DNA of 64,000 nt, taken from Vicia villosa (taxonomy: Eukaryota; Streptophyta; Magnoliopsida; Fabales; Fabaceae). Location: positions 39,998,766 to 40,062,765 of the forward strand of contig NC_081185.1 in NCBI RefSeq assembly GCF_029867415.1. Direction: 5' to 3'. Each line of letters starts with the position of its first letter. Position 1 is the first letter of the stretch. The notes under the pieces were generated by a model. It was given only the letters and a program-made list of their open reading frames with translations. It made no database searches and had not been told where the DNA came from. A program made the position numbers and the translations under genes. Of this stretch, positions 10,343 through 22,499 are shown piece by piece.

Positions 10343-12953
10343 ATTAAAACCTAATTACTAAATTAATTAAATCCTAATTATGTACGAATTTTAAATCTAA
10401 TTAAAATTTAATTAAAACCTAATATCTAATTAATTATAGTTATCAAACCCTAAAACTAATTAAGTGAATACTAATTATTAGGTTAAAACTTAATTAATCT
10501 AAAACTAAATTAATAAAAACTAATCCTAAAATAAAAATTAAATTAATTTACATTAAATTGAAACTAATCCTAATTTTGCATAATAAAAATCCTACGCCTA
10601 AATTAAACCTAAAACTAATTTTATTGTGATTTTTTATTGGTTGATTTTATAAAAAAAAACAATTAAAATGGGTTCGTAAAAATTTAGCACAAAAATATAG
10701 AATAAAAACAATGGGCCAGGGGTGCAGAATTTAAAGGAGAGGTATGAACAGCATGGTCCAGGGCCAATATTGAAAGCTGGAGCCAAGGCGCTCGATCCTG
10801 TGTTGCTAGTTCCTGAGAGTACACATTGGAATTCATTTTTTGAACCCTTAGATCTGGGCGCATGGTCTTGAATGGATCTCCTACGCTGGATCTGTAGTAA
10901 AGGAGAAATGTGGAAAAAAACACAAAAATATGGCCTTCCCTCGGTATCGAACCCAGGTTTTGAGTGATCCACCAAGTGTCCTTTTGCCAACTGTCTTGGG
11001 TGTTTTCGCTGCAAATAAAGCTACAACTAAATAATATATATTAAACATGAGTTAAATGGGAAAGTTCCAAAACAAAGTCAAGTTGGGGCCCGATATAAAC
11101 GTAAGAACCAATGGGAAAGAGAGAGAGAGAGAATTGGCGAAGATTGACTGGCCAATAACGGCCTCGCACACATGGTCAAAGGTTCAGATGCATTATTCAT
11201 TTTCTTCTTCGTTTTTCCGGTCCAATATTTTCCTCGAAACGGCCACGGATTACTTGCGAGTTGGCTACGAATTTTCGTAGCGAAACCTGCGAATTTACAA
11301 ACTCAAAAAATGCAATCAAGCAACACATATAAAGTGCCTAGATCCACTAATTGGAGTGCCACAAACTCATTGGTGCGGTCGTTTTGGTCTGAAACGGTCT
11401 GGATCGTGAAAAATGAAACTTCAAGACCTTGGTGCCCTAACAATGACATGCCACGGTTCTTGCGTGGAAGCTCTCATGTAATGAATCAAACCTGTCCTAA
11501 TTGACCTCCTGAACCTAACCATGCTCACAAAACACATCAATAAGGCATAAATCCATAAGTTTGATTTTTGAATATACTTACCTCTGATGAAGGTGATGAG
11601 TGCGATCTGAGAGTGACTGGCTTTGCTCTAGATCGTGAGTGTACTCCTGGAAACCTTAGGAAGCTGATAGGCTAAGTATGAATGGCTCAAGCTTGGTGCA
11701 AAGTCGGTTTCTAACGTGCCCTCATTCATTGAAAATTTTAAACGTTTTTGTGAGGCTAAGGTTTCAATCTTTTTGTCTTTTGAGACCAGGATTCCTTTGG
11801 TTTATGTAGGAGATGAACTAGACCAGAATTCCATATACAAACTTCCTATTCTTTACCCAATTCTATTTATTGCACTTTTCCAAGTTTTGGATGCCCCATA
11901 ATATTGATTTGAATAGATCAAAATCTTAACAAATCCAATATATGGTCTTTTATGTTTTTACTTGATTTAACTTGTATTTAAGTGAATAAATCCATAATTA
12001 AATTAAATAAAAATCACAAAATAGATAAGAATTGGTTTATGGGCTTCCCATGAGGCCATAAACACGTGGGAAACTCAAATGTGGAGTCCCAATACTCAAA
12101 AATTCAATAATTCTCATTTGAGGTTTCATGCCTTTTTTCCAATTTTCCCCAACTTGCAACAATCATAACTCACTCAATTGTTATCATATGGAGATGATCT
12201 TGTACTTTTTGAAAAGCTCAAGATGTCCTCTATAAGCCACTTTCGAAGCTTTTTTGCATTTGGGGATTTTATCTTGAAGATATGGCTCCTGACAAAAAAA
12301 CTGCTTTTTGCGAGCTTCTAGAAGGACTTGTAATGTTTTGGCTCATGTCTCCCAAATGAAGCATTTTTTGCCTTGGGCTTAAGACAGGCAAAATTGAAAA
12401 GGATTCAATTTCCTTCAAAATAGGCTTTGGTTGGGAAATTTCTGATGTTCCATGTGAAAGTTATGGCTAGTCAAAGTTTTAGTTGTCTTTTCATTCAAAC
12501 CCTAATTTAGCAACTATGAATTTTGTGGATTTCTGAGCTTTTCTTGATGAATCATGATCAACCATTGATCAAATGATGAATATAATCTCAAAATGTTGAT
12601 GTTGACCAAAAGTCATGAGTTTTGACTGTATGTTGACCATAGTTGACTTTTAATCTAGCATAGTCGACTATTAACCTTCTGAGCATTTGACTGAGCAATC
12701 TTGTGAATCAAGGCTTGAAATTTGTTATGGGATTCTTTGAAGCATATAGGAAGTCATGAAGTCCACTTGAGGTGTAAAAAATATTGTTTCCTTGAAAAGA
12801 AATCAAACCCTAGTTGGGGACCTATTGCTTAGAGGGAGGATGAGCATGCCCAGCTCTTGTGTGACCTTGAGTAGTGGAAGATCATGTGAGTCTGAAGAGA
12901 TTGCTTGAGCCAAGATATCTTGACATATGATGGGCAAATTTTGGGGTATGACA
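10343..12953 (-). repeat. Tat/Ogre-type LTR (LTR-D), left end removed by the copia insertion
   Basis: Its minus-strand start is TGTCATACCCCAAAAT at 12953, the same terminal sequence as the LTRs at 20651 and 30932. Internal blocks resemble 19480-20000 of LTR-B (for example CCCTAACAATG near 11437 and 19795) and share the TTGACC-rich start region with LTR-C. The left part (10343-10640) is AT-rich with degenerate CCTAATTAA words, as in the other LTRs at the same relative place. The copia element sits in it, so its other end is outside the window. It interrupts the hAT reading frame. Whether it is solo or part of an element cannot be seen. Confidence 0.75.
10935..10998 (-). other. tRNA-like segment with pol III B box in LTR-D
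   Basis: The minus strand contains GGGTTCGATACC, one mismatch from the pol III B-box consensus, preceded by a tRNA-arm-like stretch. An A box is not clear. Comparable segments occur in LTR-B and twice in LTR-C. Confidence 0.4.
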
Positions 12954-14065
12954 TATGGACCAAGTTCTAATTGCTCGCCATCTTCTCCTTCATTATCACC
13001 GCCCCTACTCACACCTTCGTTTTCACCTTCGTTGTCCACTTCATTACCACTCCCATCACCTCTATTACCGCTTGGTGGAATTAAACAACTACTATCATTA
13101 GATTCTCTATTATCATCAACATTTTCATTATCTGTATCAACTATTGGCACCCATTCTGCATTTTGAACTCCATCTAGTAATGGATTTTCCCTCTCTTCTA
13201 TCCATTGAGATAACGAATCTTCTTGAAATATATAGTCAAGATTTATCGGATCAAAACTTGCTTCTATTTCTTCTTGGCTCTTCCTTAATTTATCCCTCAT
13301 TCTCAACTTCATGTTGTAATGTGTGAAGACAAGCTTATGCAATTTTTTGTACTACAATCTATTTCTTGTCTTTGTGTGAATATAGCTAAATGTACTCCAA
13401 TTTCTCTCACAATTTGTGGCATAGATTGTTTGACTGAGAATTATCATAGCCAAATGTTGAAGTTCAGGAGCACATGAACCATGATATTCCTACCATCGAG
13501 CTTTTTAAGTAAAGAAAAAAAATAAAGTTATTAGTTATATTAAAAAAATAAAGTATATTTATAAAAACTTATAAAAAAAAAAACTTGTATTTTACCTGCA
13601 TCCATCTTAGACCAAAATTTTCGAGCTAGAGGTATACCAAACATTTCACTCTTTTCTCTAAAATGTGATAGCTAGGTAATATAACAAAACTTCTCAATAC
13701 ATAAATAGTTTTCTTAATAAATAATTTATCATATGAGAATATAATATCCACTACTTACTTGGTTTAGAGCTTTGGTTTGATCATCCATGTTTCTTTCTAA
13801 TTTCATGATTACATTCTTTGTTACATTAAATGTTTCTTTATAAACAGTTTTTCCATGTTCGATTCCATATTAAAATTGTGGATTAAAAAATTAACCTAGA
13901 AATCAAAATCAATTATTAAGGTTACGATGTTATAAATTTCAATTGCATGAAAAAATTAAAATTATTAAATATATTTACATACCATCAGAATGAAGATCAG
14001 AGTGCATGAATTTCCAACGTTTGTCAATGATATCATTATATTAGGAATGATAACGAAATTGTGGT
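12954..14065 (-). pseudogene. hAT-superfamily transposase, C-terminal part, with intron-like gaps
   Basis: Minus-strand coding pieces read in hAT order: YNDIIDKRWKFMHSDLHSDG (14060-13983) ending at a GTATGT donor; a segment ending TFNVTKNVIMKLERNMDDQT (13880-13760); a segment ending MFGIPLARKFWSKMDAG (13660-13597) before a GTAAAA donor; and the C-terminal dimerization block with CAPELQHLAMIILSQT, CERNWSTF and IHTKTRNRL (13500-13360). A tail follows with LVFTHYN, DPINLDYIF and an acidic Asn/Asp/Glu-rich end (13342-12954), after which LTR-D cuts the gene. AT-rich gaps with GT/AG-like edges separate the pieces, so they look like introns. Stops inside the dimerization block mark it as dead. The N-terminal half and DNA-binding domain are absent. 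Confidence 0.7.
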
Positions 14066-14981
14066 CTATTGCTGATGCGTTGCTACTCGCAACCGTAATA
14101 TTGCGGCAACAACATGTGTTGCGAAGCAATCACCTTTATCCCTTTTCCAAAGCATTGTCATCCTGATAAATGTCATAGATTCTATTATGAGATCTTTCAA
14201 CTTGTTCAGAATACCTACTTCATTTAAAACTTATTTGACAAACATCCAATTGATCTTGTCATATGCCTTTACAAGGTCTACCTTTATTTCAAAGTAGCCC
14301 TTTTTGCCCTTGATTTTATGCATATTATGCAAGATTTCTCGAGCCACTACAATGTTTTCGTGAATATTCCTTTTGGGAATGAATCATGTTTGTTTTGGTG
14401 ATAATATTTTATCCATTTAATATTTTAGCCTATTCATTATAACCTTGATAAACACTATATAGATAGTGTTACATAGTGCAATGGACTTATTTGTTGGATA
14501 TTTTTTGGACTTTCAACTTTAGGTATCAAACACAATTCAGTGTAATTTACCTTTGTGATGTTTGCCTCTATTCTCCACAATTTCTGGATGTAATTAAAAA
14601 TACTTCCTCGTATGATATGCCATACATTTTGGTATAATCCTGCAGGAAAGCCATCTGGTCTTAGGGACTTCCAAGAAGCCATGGCAAACAAGGCTTGCTT
14701 GATTTCTTCAATGTGCAAGTCTCCCTCCAGATGTATTCTTTTACTGCTATTCATGGGCAGATAAGCACTTTTGGTATGTATCCATTCAGCAGTCTCCATT
14801 TTAGTTGTGTAGAATCTTTGGAAATTCTTATCGAACAATTCCTCGATTGTATCAACATTTTATGTCCATTTTCCCTCAACATCTTTTATCATATGGATGA
14901 TCTTCCTCCTTCTTCTTTGGGCTGCTTGAGTATGATACAACTTAATCTTTCTATCTCTGTCCACCAAACATTGAGTCTTTG
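14066..14981 (-). pseudogene. LINE (L1-type) reverse transcriptase fragment
   Basis: The frame 14838-14455 carries EIKQALFAMASWKSLRPDGF, AGLYQNVWHII and ELCLIPKVESP, matching the N-terminal RT blocks of plant L1 LINEs. Further left, frameshifted segments give IHENIVVAREILH, GYFEIKVDLVKAYDKINW (the RT block with a catalytic Asp) and LWKRDKGD. The sequence loses similarity near 14110, before the second catalytic box, so the 3' part is missing. A solo LTR at 14982 splits it from its upstream part at 17602-17938. Numerous stops are present. Confidence 0.8.
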
Positions 14982-17596
14982 TGTCATACCCTAAAATTTA
15001 CCCGACACTATCCGCATTCTTTAATTTATTAAAGATGTTAAAATTAAGGGCTGTGGGGTTTAACATAGCTATTGTTAAATCCAACCTCCTATAAAAAACC
15101 TTTTGATTAAAGTGGGGGGTAATTAACAGGTGTCTTTGGCCCAATCATTTGGCCCATTAATGGTGTTTTCTTGTCCTTATTTTTTTTATATAGATGTTTA
15201 GGCTTTTAATTAATTATGTATATATATTTCGAAAATTGGTAGAAAGTAATAATTATATAGTGTTATTTATTTCAATTATTAATAATGGCTATTTCAGTGT
15301 ACTACCAATGGTGGAAATTGTTGTTAATTATTAATCTTTTGGTTTATAATATAATGATTTTTAAAATGATTAGATTATTATTAATTATTAACAGAATTAT
15401 TATTGTCGTTATTAGTTTATTATCATTACTAAAAATATTAATATTGTTTTTAACTATTGCTGTTATTATTAAAATAATTATTTAATTAGGTATTGATATG
15501 GTGTTTGGGCCAAACCTAACAAGGAGTGGGCCAAGGGTTGACTTGGGCCGGTTTGGTGTGGACCATCAAGGAGTGGACCGGGTCAAACCGACCCGAGTCC
15601 TGTTCATCTCCCCAACCTCAATCCTCAGCGCCGCTGCAACGCAAACCCTAGCCCAGTTTCAACCAAATCCCCATCAATTCAAATCTTCAACCAAATCAGA
15701 ATCTCAATCAAAACAACATAAAAAATGAATCAAATATTAACAGAAGCAAAATTGTGAACACATTAAATCGGAACCAAATCAAATAAAATTTTCATTAATT
15801 CATCAAATATTACAAATTGAATCTGAATCAATCTCTAACCCAAATCTATTTTTTCCTAAATTTAATCTAACCTAACTATATAACCTAAGAAGAATTAGAA
15901 GAGAGGGGGATTTTTAGGAGGGGACCGAGAGAACCTAAGAACTTTGGCCGCAAGCTCTTCACCTTCATCCATGGTCATCTCCGAACCTGCAAAGAAGAAG
16001 AGAGAAGGAGGTCAAGATGGAGTTTACACGATCCAACGTTCCAGAACAAAAGGTAACATAAATCGGAACTTGGCTTAGGATGTTATATTGATGAACATGC
16101 GTTGAGTTTTGGGTTTTGATGGTTGTTAGAGCGTCGATTTCTGGAAAAAATAGGAGGTTAGGGTTCTTTTATGAAGGATTAGGGTTAGGATTCTAAGGGT
16201 TTGGGTGAAGATTGGGTTAGGGTTAATAGGTTAGGGATGAATGTTTAAAGGTTCTGGGCTTGGGATGAAGAATTCGGTTGAATATCAACCGGATTTTTGG
16301 GATTTTACGGCGGATAGGGGTGGGCTTCATGGTGGTGGGGGTGGTTTTTTTCTAGGTTCGCGAGTGAGACGAGAGAGAATAGAGAGAGAGAAAGAGAAGA
16401 GAGAGAAAAAAGAAAAGGAAAAGAGAAGGGGATCGGAGGAGACCCCATTTTGTAGTCACCCATAGGCATCACCGGATGATGAGAAGTGGCCCTCCCATGG
16501 CCACTTGTCTACAACACTGGATATGATTCAGTGTGCCGTCCACGCGGTACACCCTCTATTACCAACACATGCAGACCATCGAGATCCAATCAAACAAATG
16601 ATGGCCTTACACGCCATTAGCCGCACACCATAGCCCGTATACCCGCGCCACACTAAATCAGACGGATCTAAATGCATCCTGGGCCTAACCGAATACTTTT
16701 AACACCCCCCAGTTTTATTACCCAATGCAACATGCACCCCCCTGCGAAATAAAAAAAAACAAATAAATTAATTTAATTAAATTTTCATTAATTGTGGTCA
16801 ATGGTTTTTTTATGTAATTTCTCTTCGATCTGATTATACCTAATGGTCGCGTGGTGAAAAATAACAATAATATAAATAATTAAATACATTTTATTCTGCT
16901 AAAAGGTTTTAACCATCTTATTTGTTACGATGATTAGCATTTTTCTCTTTATCAATTCGTTATTATTTGTAATCAAATCTATTGATTACGAGGAGTAACG
17001 ATAAAATTAATAAACTAATTTTTTAAAAATACTGTTATTTGCTATTAGTGATAATCAAATCTATCGATTAGAATTGTTAGCAATCCTTTACTAATCTGTT
17101 AATTATGGTGATCAAACCTATATATCATTGCGATTAATGGAACAAATTAAATCAGGGTTGTACGCCAAATCTTAAAACACTTTTCATCTTCAAACCACAA
17201 ATTTCAAAACTACGATAAGGTAACTCAAAATACCTTCAAACAACCCCATACTAAATCTAAGGCGTACAACCCTGCCCCGAACTACGTAGACTCTGATCCT
17301 CCATAAGGAGGTGCGTAGGCACTTGGTAACAAGGCGAGTCCCCTCCCTCAAAACCTCAATTCATTCAAATCTCATTTTTGCCTTATTCATTTCCTTAGCT
17401 ATTAAACCTTAACATTTAGCCATAAACCTTTACTTTAAACACAAAACCTTAGGAAAGGGTTAAGGGTGCCTAACACCTTCCCTTGACCCGAATATAATAA
17501 CTTACCCCGAATCTCTTAACTGCGTAGGGTTTCCTATTCGCTCTGGTAGAATAGGTGGCGACTCTAAATCTTATATTTTTAGGGCAGGTTGCTACA
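14982..17596 (+). mobile_element. Solo LTR of a Tat/Ogre-type element (LTR-A)
   Basis: It starts TGTCATACCC and ends GGTTGCTACA. CTTTG at 14977-14981 is repeated exactly at 17597-17601, and LINE sequence continues on both sides, so this is a clean insertion. There is no internal region: one 2615-bp LTR remains, as left by recombination between two LTRs. The 3' half (16700-17596) is homologous to LTR-B in inverted orientation. It carries the conserved U5 block at 17270-17340 and the AGGGTGCCTAACACCTTCCC block near 17464-17486. The middle (16330-16440) is an AG-rich tract. The AT-rich stretch 15230-15490 and the rest hold no gene. Confidence 0.9.
17270..17340 (+). other. Conserved U5 hairpin block in LTR-A
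   Basis: This block reads GAACTACGTAGACTCTGATC, then a short inverted repeat CCTCC...GGAGG, then TGCGTAGGCA and CAAGGCGAG. The same series of words occurs in LTR-B, LTR-C and the solo LTR at 58748. Confidence 0.6.
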
Positions 17597-17601
17597 CTTT
17601 G

Positions 17602-17938
17602 CTCGTTGACACCATGTGAGCTCCTCTTCGTAATGGATCTTGCCTATATTAATTTGACAAACCTTTTCCAACTTCCAGGGCCTAACATGATCTCTCCCAT
17701 TCTTAGCCTCACCTTTTATTCCTTTGATTATACTCATTAAATGGTTCTTCTCTGTGTGTGTGTGTGTGTGTTTCTTATGTTGAGAAGTTTTCCATTGTGC
17801 AGCTTGTATGCGGCCTATTTGAAGATATGATAGGAATCGATACTATATGCCTATTGCTAACAAGACCATACCATTTTTTTTAAGAGTCCAAGAAATTGTG
17901 AAGAAGAAGATTATGATGATATAACTACTCCGCCATAT
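17602..17938 (-). pseudogene. LINE fragment, upstream part of the interrupted RT gene
   Basis: It directly continues the LINE after the CTTTG target duplication. A minus-strand segment (17740-17600) reads GEIMLGPGSWKRFVKL. No intact domain is seen and the assignment rests mainly on continuity across the solo LTR. A GT microsatellite lies at 17753-17772. The right edge is LTR-B at 17939. Confidence 0.55.
17753..17772. repeat. GT microsatellite
   Basis: About ten TG dinucleotides in a row, inside the LINE relic. Confidence 0.9.
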
Positions 17939-18180
17939 TGTAGCAACCTGCCTAAAAATTTCAGCTTTCGAGTCGCCACCTATTCTACCAAGGCGAATAG
18001 GAAACCTATGCAATTAAGAGATCAGGGTAAGATACTATATTCAGGTCGAGGGAAGGTGTTAGGCACCCTCAACCCTTTCCTATTGGCTTTGAATCTAAGG
18101 ACAAAGGTTTATGGCTAAAATTGAGGTTTATAGCTAAGGAAGTGAATAAGGGAAAAATTGAGATTTTAGGGAAGGGGAAC

Positions 18181-18251
18181 TCGCCTTGTTGCCAAGTGCC
18201 TACGTACCTCCTTAGGGAGGATCAGAGTCTACGTAGTTCGGGGACAGGATT
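18181..18251 (-). other. Conserved U5 hairpin block in LTR-B
   Basis: The minus strand reads CGAACTACGTAGACTCTGAT, a short inverted repeat CCTCC...GGAGG, then TACGTAGGCA and CAAGGCGAG. It is the inverted counterpart of 17270-17340. Confidence 0.6.
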
Positions 18252-19261
18252 GTACGCCTTAGAATTGATTATAGAGATTGTGTGAAGTTGTTTTGAAATT
18301 GTTTTGAGGCTCTTCGAATTGCCTATCGCAGTTTAAATTTGATTTGAAGGGCATTTTGAGTTGCCCAGGATAAAAATCCTGTAGTATCGTGGTTTAGTGT
18401 ATTTTAGATGTTTCGGGCGTACAACCCTGATTTGGCACAATTAACCGTAGTGATCAATAGGTTTGATCACCATAGTTAAAAGATTGGGGTTTTGCACCAT
18501 TACCAATTCAAATCGATTGATTCGATTATCACTAATAATGAATTAACGTATTTTATTATTTTATGAATTTGTATTTTTATACTGTTATCTCTCATAACCG
18601 ATTAATACGATTACAAATAATAACAAATTGATAAGGTATGCTAATCATCATAACCAATAAGATGGTTAAAACCATTTAGCGAAATAAGGAGTATTTTAAT
18701 TTATAGGATTTGATTCATTAAATTAATCGATTATTAACCATCGCGACCAATAGATTTGGTCGGAACGAATAATAAATTGAATCCTAATATTTTTGGCCAA
18801 ATGGCTAATGGGATTGAGCAAACCCTAACCCTGATGCCTTGGCCAATGGGATGGGGCGGGGTAAACCCTAATACATGATAACATTTCCCGGTTTTTTTTT
18901 ATGACTTAAATAATTAACCAATTAAATAAATTATTTGAAATAATCGGATACTCGGAAGATACTTCTCATATTAATTATATTATTGGCCTAGTCCTAATTC
19001 TATTTAAATAAATTACTAAGCAAGTTAAACATGATCAATGAAAATCAATTTAAATAATCTTAATAATTAAATAATAAAATAGACAAAAGATAGGAGAACC
19101 TGGCTCCGATCTGGTGGTGCACGCCTGGGAAGGTCTATCATGTGCCCTCAACTTCTTATGCGTGGGATTTGTTGTCTGATGGATCCAAGGGCTATTGGCT
19201 GATGGCGCACTGCATGGGCATGGAGGTGTGCGTACAAGATCTGGTAGGCAACTCTTGTAAA

Positions 19262-19350
19262 ACATTAAAAGGGCGATCCTGGGTTTCGAACCCACTCCCT
19301 TAGGATCACATGCGCCTTTTATTTACCATCCCAGCTATCATCATTATCTG
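19262..19350 (-). other. tRNA-like segment with pol III B box in LTR-B
   Basis: The minus strand holds GGGTTCGAAACCC, one mismatch from the B-box consensus, preceded by a tRNA-arm-like GGCGCATGTGATCC and, further upstream, a possible A box TAGCTGGGATGG. It is not a functional tRNA: there is no full cloverleaf. Confidence 0.45.
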
Positions 19351-20651
19351 TAAATAGGATGTATACCATTAAAAAAAAAAAGAAACAATCAGCATGGAAG
19401 CTGACGGTCAACCGTGGGCCCTTCGTTAATGGCGTTGCACCTAATAAGAGTAGAGAGAGAAAATCATAAGTTGTTGACCGGCCAATTAAACTGAGAGAGA
19501 GATGGTTGGAATTTCGACCCACGATTCAGCATCAGCCACGCACGGTCCCACTACTATTCATCTTCTTCTCCATAACTCATGCCCATGATTTGCTACGGAT
19601 TCCATGCCATTCAGCCACGATTTCTGCAACAAACTTGGTAGCAAATTCTGCAAAACAAACTTGGAAAAATAACAGAAATAAAAGGTCCAAAACACCCTAT
19701 CCACCCTAAATCGACCCTTACAAATCCAATGGTGATGTCCGTTTGGCTCAAAAAGGTCCGCAAATGCCAAACAGAACGCGTGCCTTCTCCATGCCCTAAC
19801 AATGGCACTCCATGTTCTAGGCGTTAAGACTTCATACCATTGGCTCTGATTTTCTCCTAAAGGTCTCAGGAACTCACACATACGATTAGTTTGATTCAAA
19901 ACGTATTGATATATGAGATATGGAAATCAAAACATGTGTGATGATGATGAACATAGGGCCTACGATCCAGGCCTTGTGAGACTTACCTACGAATATGTTC
20001 TTACCTCTGGGTGTCTCAGGAGTCGAATGAGATTGATAGATGGTCTTGAAACCTTCTGTAACTCGTTCTCCACTTGTGCCCTAGTTTCTTGCCATTCTTT
20101 GCAACGTGAGAAACCCTCTCCTTCCCCTCTTTTTTTCGGCCCCCTCTCCTTGTGAATTATTTAGAATATATATGGACTATTTTAGGGCTTCTTTGGGCTT
20201 GGATGCTAGGTTTCTCAAGAGAGAAAGAAAATTGATTAAAATCATATGATTCTTTCTCTATTTTTTATTCAATATTTTTTTCTCATCAAACCAATCTAAT
20301 CAAATAATATTGTGATCATGACTTGATTAAAAAATTATCCTTGTGCATTCTTTAGAACATCTCCATTATTTATTTAATTTAAATTGAATTTTACTTGACT
20401 AAAATTCAATATAAAAGAAATAACAATAAAAATGGAAGAATGGATTTAGAGGTCTTTATATGTGTCATGGAGGTGTTTGAAATATGTGAGAGACCTTAGG
20501 ATCCATTTTAGGCCTTGAGGATTCAAAATCCTTTGATGAAATGCAAACCTTAGTTTTGAGACACCCTATTAGGAGAGAGTTGCTTGAGAAGAAACCCTGA
20601 GCCTTGAGTTATTGGAGATGAAAAGAGGAGGGAAAATTTTGGGGTATGACA

Positions 20652-20664
20652 GCTGCCCCTGTTC
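20652..20664 (-). other. Polypurine tract next to LTR-B
   Basis: The minus strand reads GAACAGGGGCAGC directly before the LTR start TGTCATACCCC. This fixes the element direction and makes 20652-23395 its 3' end. Confidence 0.75.
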
Positions 20665-21289
20665 AATCTTCTTAAACCTGAAGAGTCAGATAGGCACGTC
20701 TGCCCATCGTGATCTAAAGGTAGAAGATGATTGGACACTGAAATGCCCTAAAATTTGCATTTATCGAGGAGAACTTCCGTGGGAGATGGGCTTACAGATG
20801 CCACCCAGGGTAAATATCACTCCTTCTTCTCTTTTTTCTCTTCTTTTTTTTTGCGAAGCAGATGCTCCCTTTTTTTTTTGAGGAGCTACGCATTTTGATC
20901 GTAGCGTGGCCTGAAAAGGCAGTTTTGACTTTATGCAATGCTTATGATGCATGCGATGCATGATGCAGTGAGCTTCTCAAAATTAATGAGAGCGGTGTAT
21001 GTATATGCAATATGTATGAATGAAGTATGTAAGTTGAAATGATGCATGATTGTTAGTTTATGTAAATCGAAGTGTGTTAGTAATTCTGAAAAGAAAGAAG
21101 ACACCTTTGATTGTTATTGAAGTTTTGGAGAATATCACTGCCGAGGGACTAACGCGATAAACCCAGTTGAGGAATCGTTTGAAAAATCTTGTATGCCTGG
21201 AAAAGCTCCTAGAAAAGATGGAATACGTCTTGAAGAAGACTTCCTGGAAAGGTTCCTGAAAAGGAATAGCGAGGACCTTTTGTTGGTTG

Positions 21290-21550
21290 TGTAATTGGCT
21301 TGCTATGGTCAGCAGGCTTCCGCAGTTTGTGAACCCCCACTTACTATAGTTCTAGTAAGTTTCCGTAGTTTGTGAACCCCCACTTACTATAGTTCTAGTA
21401 AGTTTCCGTAGTTTGTGAACCCCCACTTACTGTAGTTCTAGTAAGTTTCCGTAGTTTGTGAACCCCCACTTACTATAGTTCTAGTAAGTTTCCGTAGTTT
21501 GTGAACCCCCACTTACTATAGTTCTAGTAAGTTTCCGTAGTTTGTGGACC
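21290..21550. repeat. 43-bp tandem repeat with perfect hairpins
   Basis: About six units at exact 43-base spacing (21331, 21374, 21417 and so on). Each has an 8-base stem, ACTTACTA pairing with TAGTAAGT, around the six-base loop TAGTTC. The spacer reads TTCCGTAGTTTGTGAACCCC. A diverged first unit (21296-21330) has GCTTGCT with AGCAGGC. Confidence 0.9.
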
Positions 21551-22100
21551 CCAATAGGATTGCTTGCTATAATTCTAGCAAGTTCACCTGCACCAACAGG
21601 GTTATCTGCGAATATTATCGCAGAATTTACCTGTGTCACCAATAGGGTTATTCGCGAGTGTTATGGCGAAATTTACCTATGTCACCAGGGTTATCGGCGA
21701 GTGCTATCGCAGAATTTACCTGTACCACCAATAGGGTTATTCGCGAGTGTTATCGCGAAATTTACCTATGTCACCAGGGTTATCTGCGAGTGCTATCGCA
21801 GAATTTACCTGTACCACCAATAGGGTTATTCGCGAGTGTTATCGCGAAATTTACCTATGTCACCAGGGTTATCTGCGAGTGCTATCGCAGAATTTACCTG
21901 TACCACCAATAGGGTTATCCGCGAGTGTTATCGCGAAATTTACCTATACCATTTTAGGCTAATTTTCTATGCTCATAGCAACTTCGCCTGCACCAAAGGA
22001 ATTACTTGCCATGGTTCTGACAAGTGTACCTGCATAAGAGTGATCGCCTGCTATAGTTCTAGCGAACTTACCTGCATGAAAAAGATTCACCTGTTTTGGA
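21551..22100. repeat. 89-bp tandem repeat, a dimer of about 44-base hairpin units
   Basis: Units recur at exactly 89 bases (for example 21658, 21747, 21836). Each has two hairpins, TTCGCGA/TCGCGAA around GTGTTA and TCTGCGA/TCGCAGA around GTGCTA, separated by a spacer of the form ACCTGTACCACCAATAGGG. A single unit at 21566-21590 has CTTGCTA/TAGCAAG. Units from 21985 to 22100 are more diverged. The small open frames in this array are by-products of the repeat. Confidence 0.9.
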
Positions 22101-22499
22101 GACTCACGACTATAGGGTCGGAGAAAATACACCTTTCATAACACGAGGGTTGGAGACTAGGCTTTTGTAGTGTGATTTGGATTTTGATGTAATAGTCAGA
22201 CGGGAACTGACTACCAGACGGGAACTGGATTTAATGATTTTCCAGGACGAGAACTGGACTTTGAACTGGTTTGGATTGCCAATAAAAATTGGGCTTTTGT
22301 GATATGTATATGCTAATGCTAATGCGTATGCATGTATGCTAATGCTGATGCAATCCCATGGTTTTATCTCCTCAAACCCATTGAACTTGTTTATTCCATG
22401 CTTGCACTTATACCCTGACTATGCTTATGCTGGCTTTGTAATGTTTATGTATGCTTATGCTTATGCGTATGTTTGGTTGACGTAATGAGTGGAACGAAG

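Larger units (their letters stand above)
17939..20651 (-). repeat. Tat/Ogre-type 3' LTR (LTR-B)
   Basis: On the minus strand it starts TGTCATACCCCAAAAT (20651) and ends GCAGGTTGCTACA (17939), the same termini as LTR-A but inverted. A polypurine tract follows immediately at 20652, so it is the 3' LTR of a minus-strand element whose body lies to the right. The left flank catat (17934-17938) has no partner next to 20651, as expected for one LTR of a longer element. It contains the conserved U5 block (18181-18251), the AAGGTGTTAGGCACCC block near 18053 and a tRNA-like segment near 19300. A TATA-like CATATATATTC lies near 20165 on the minus strand. No gene. Confidence 0.85.

Noticed and set aside
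16241..16465. Plus-strand frame in LTR-A with Glu/Lys/Arg-rich tail
   Set aside because: Translation of an AG-rich tract (16360-16440) inside a solo LTR; no domain or gene context.
21542..22141. Overlapping plus-strand frames with repeated Cys-rich peptides
   Set aside because: They are translations of the 89-bp array and shift with it; the strand is opposite to the element.
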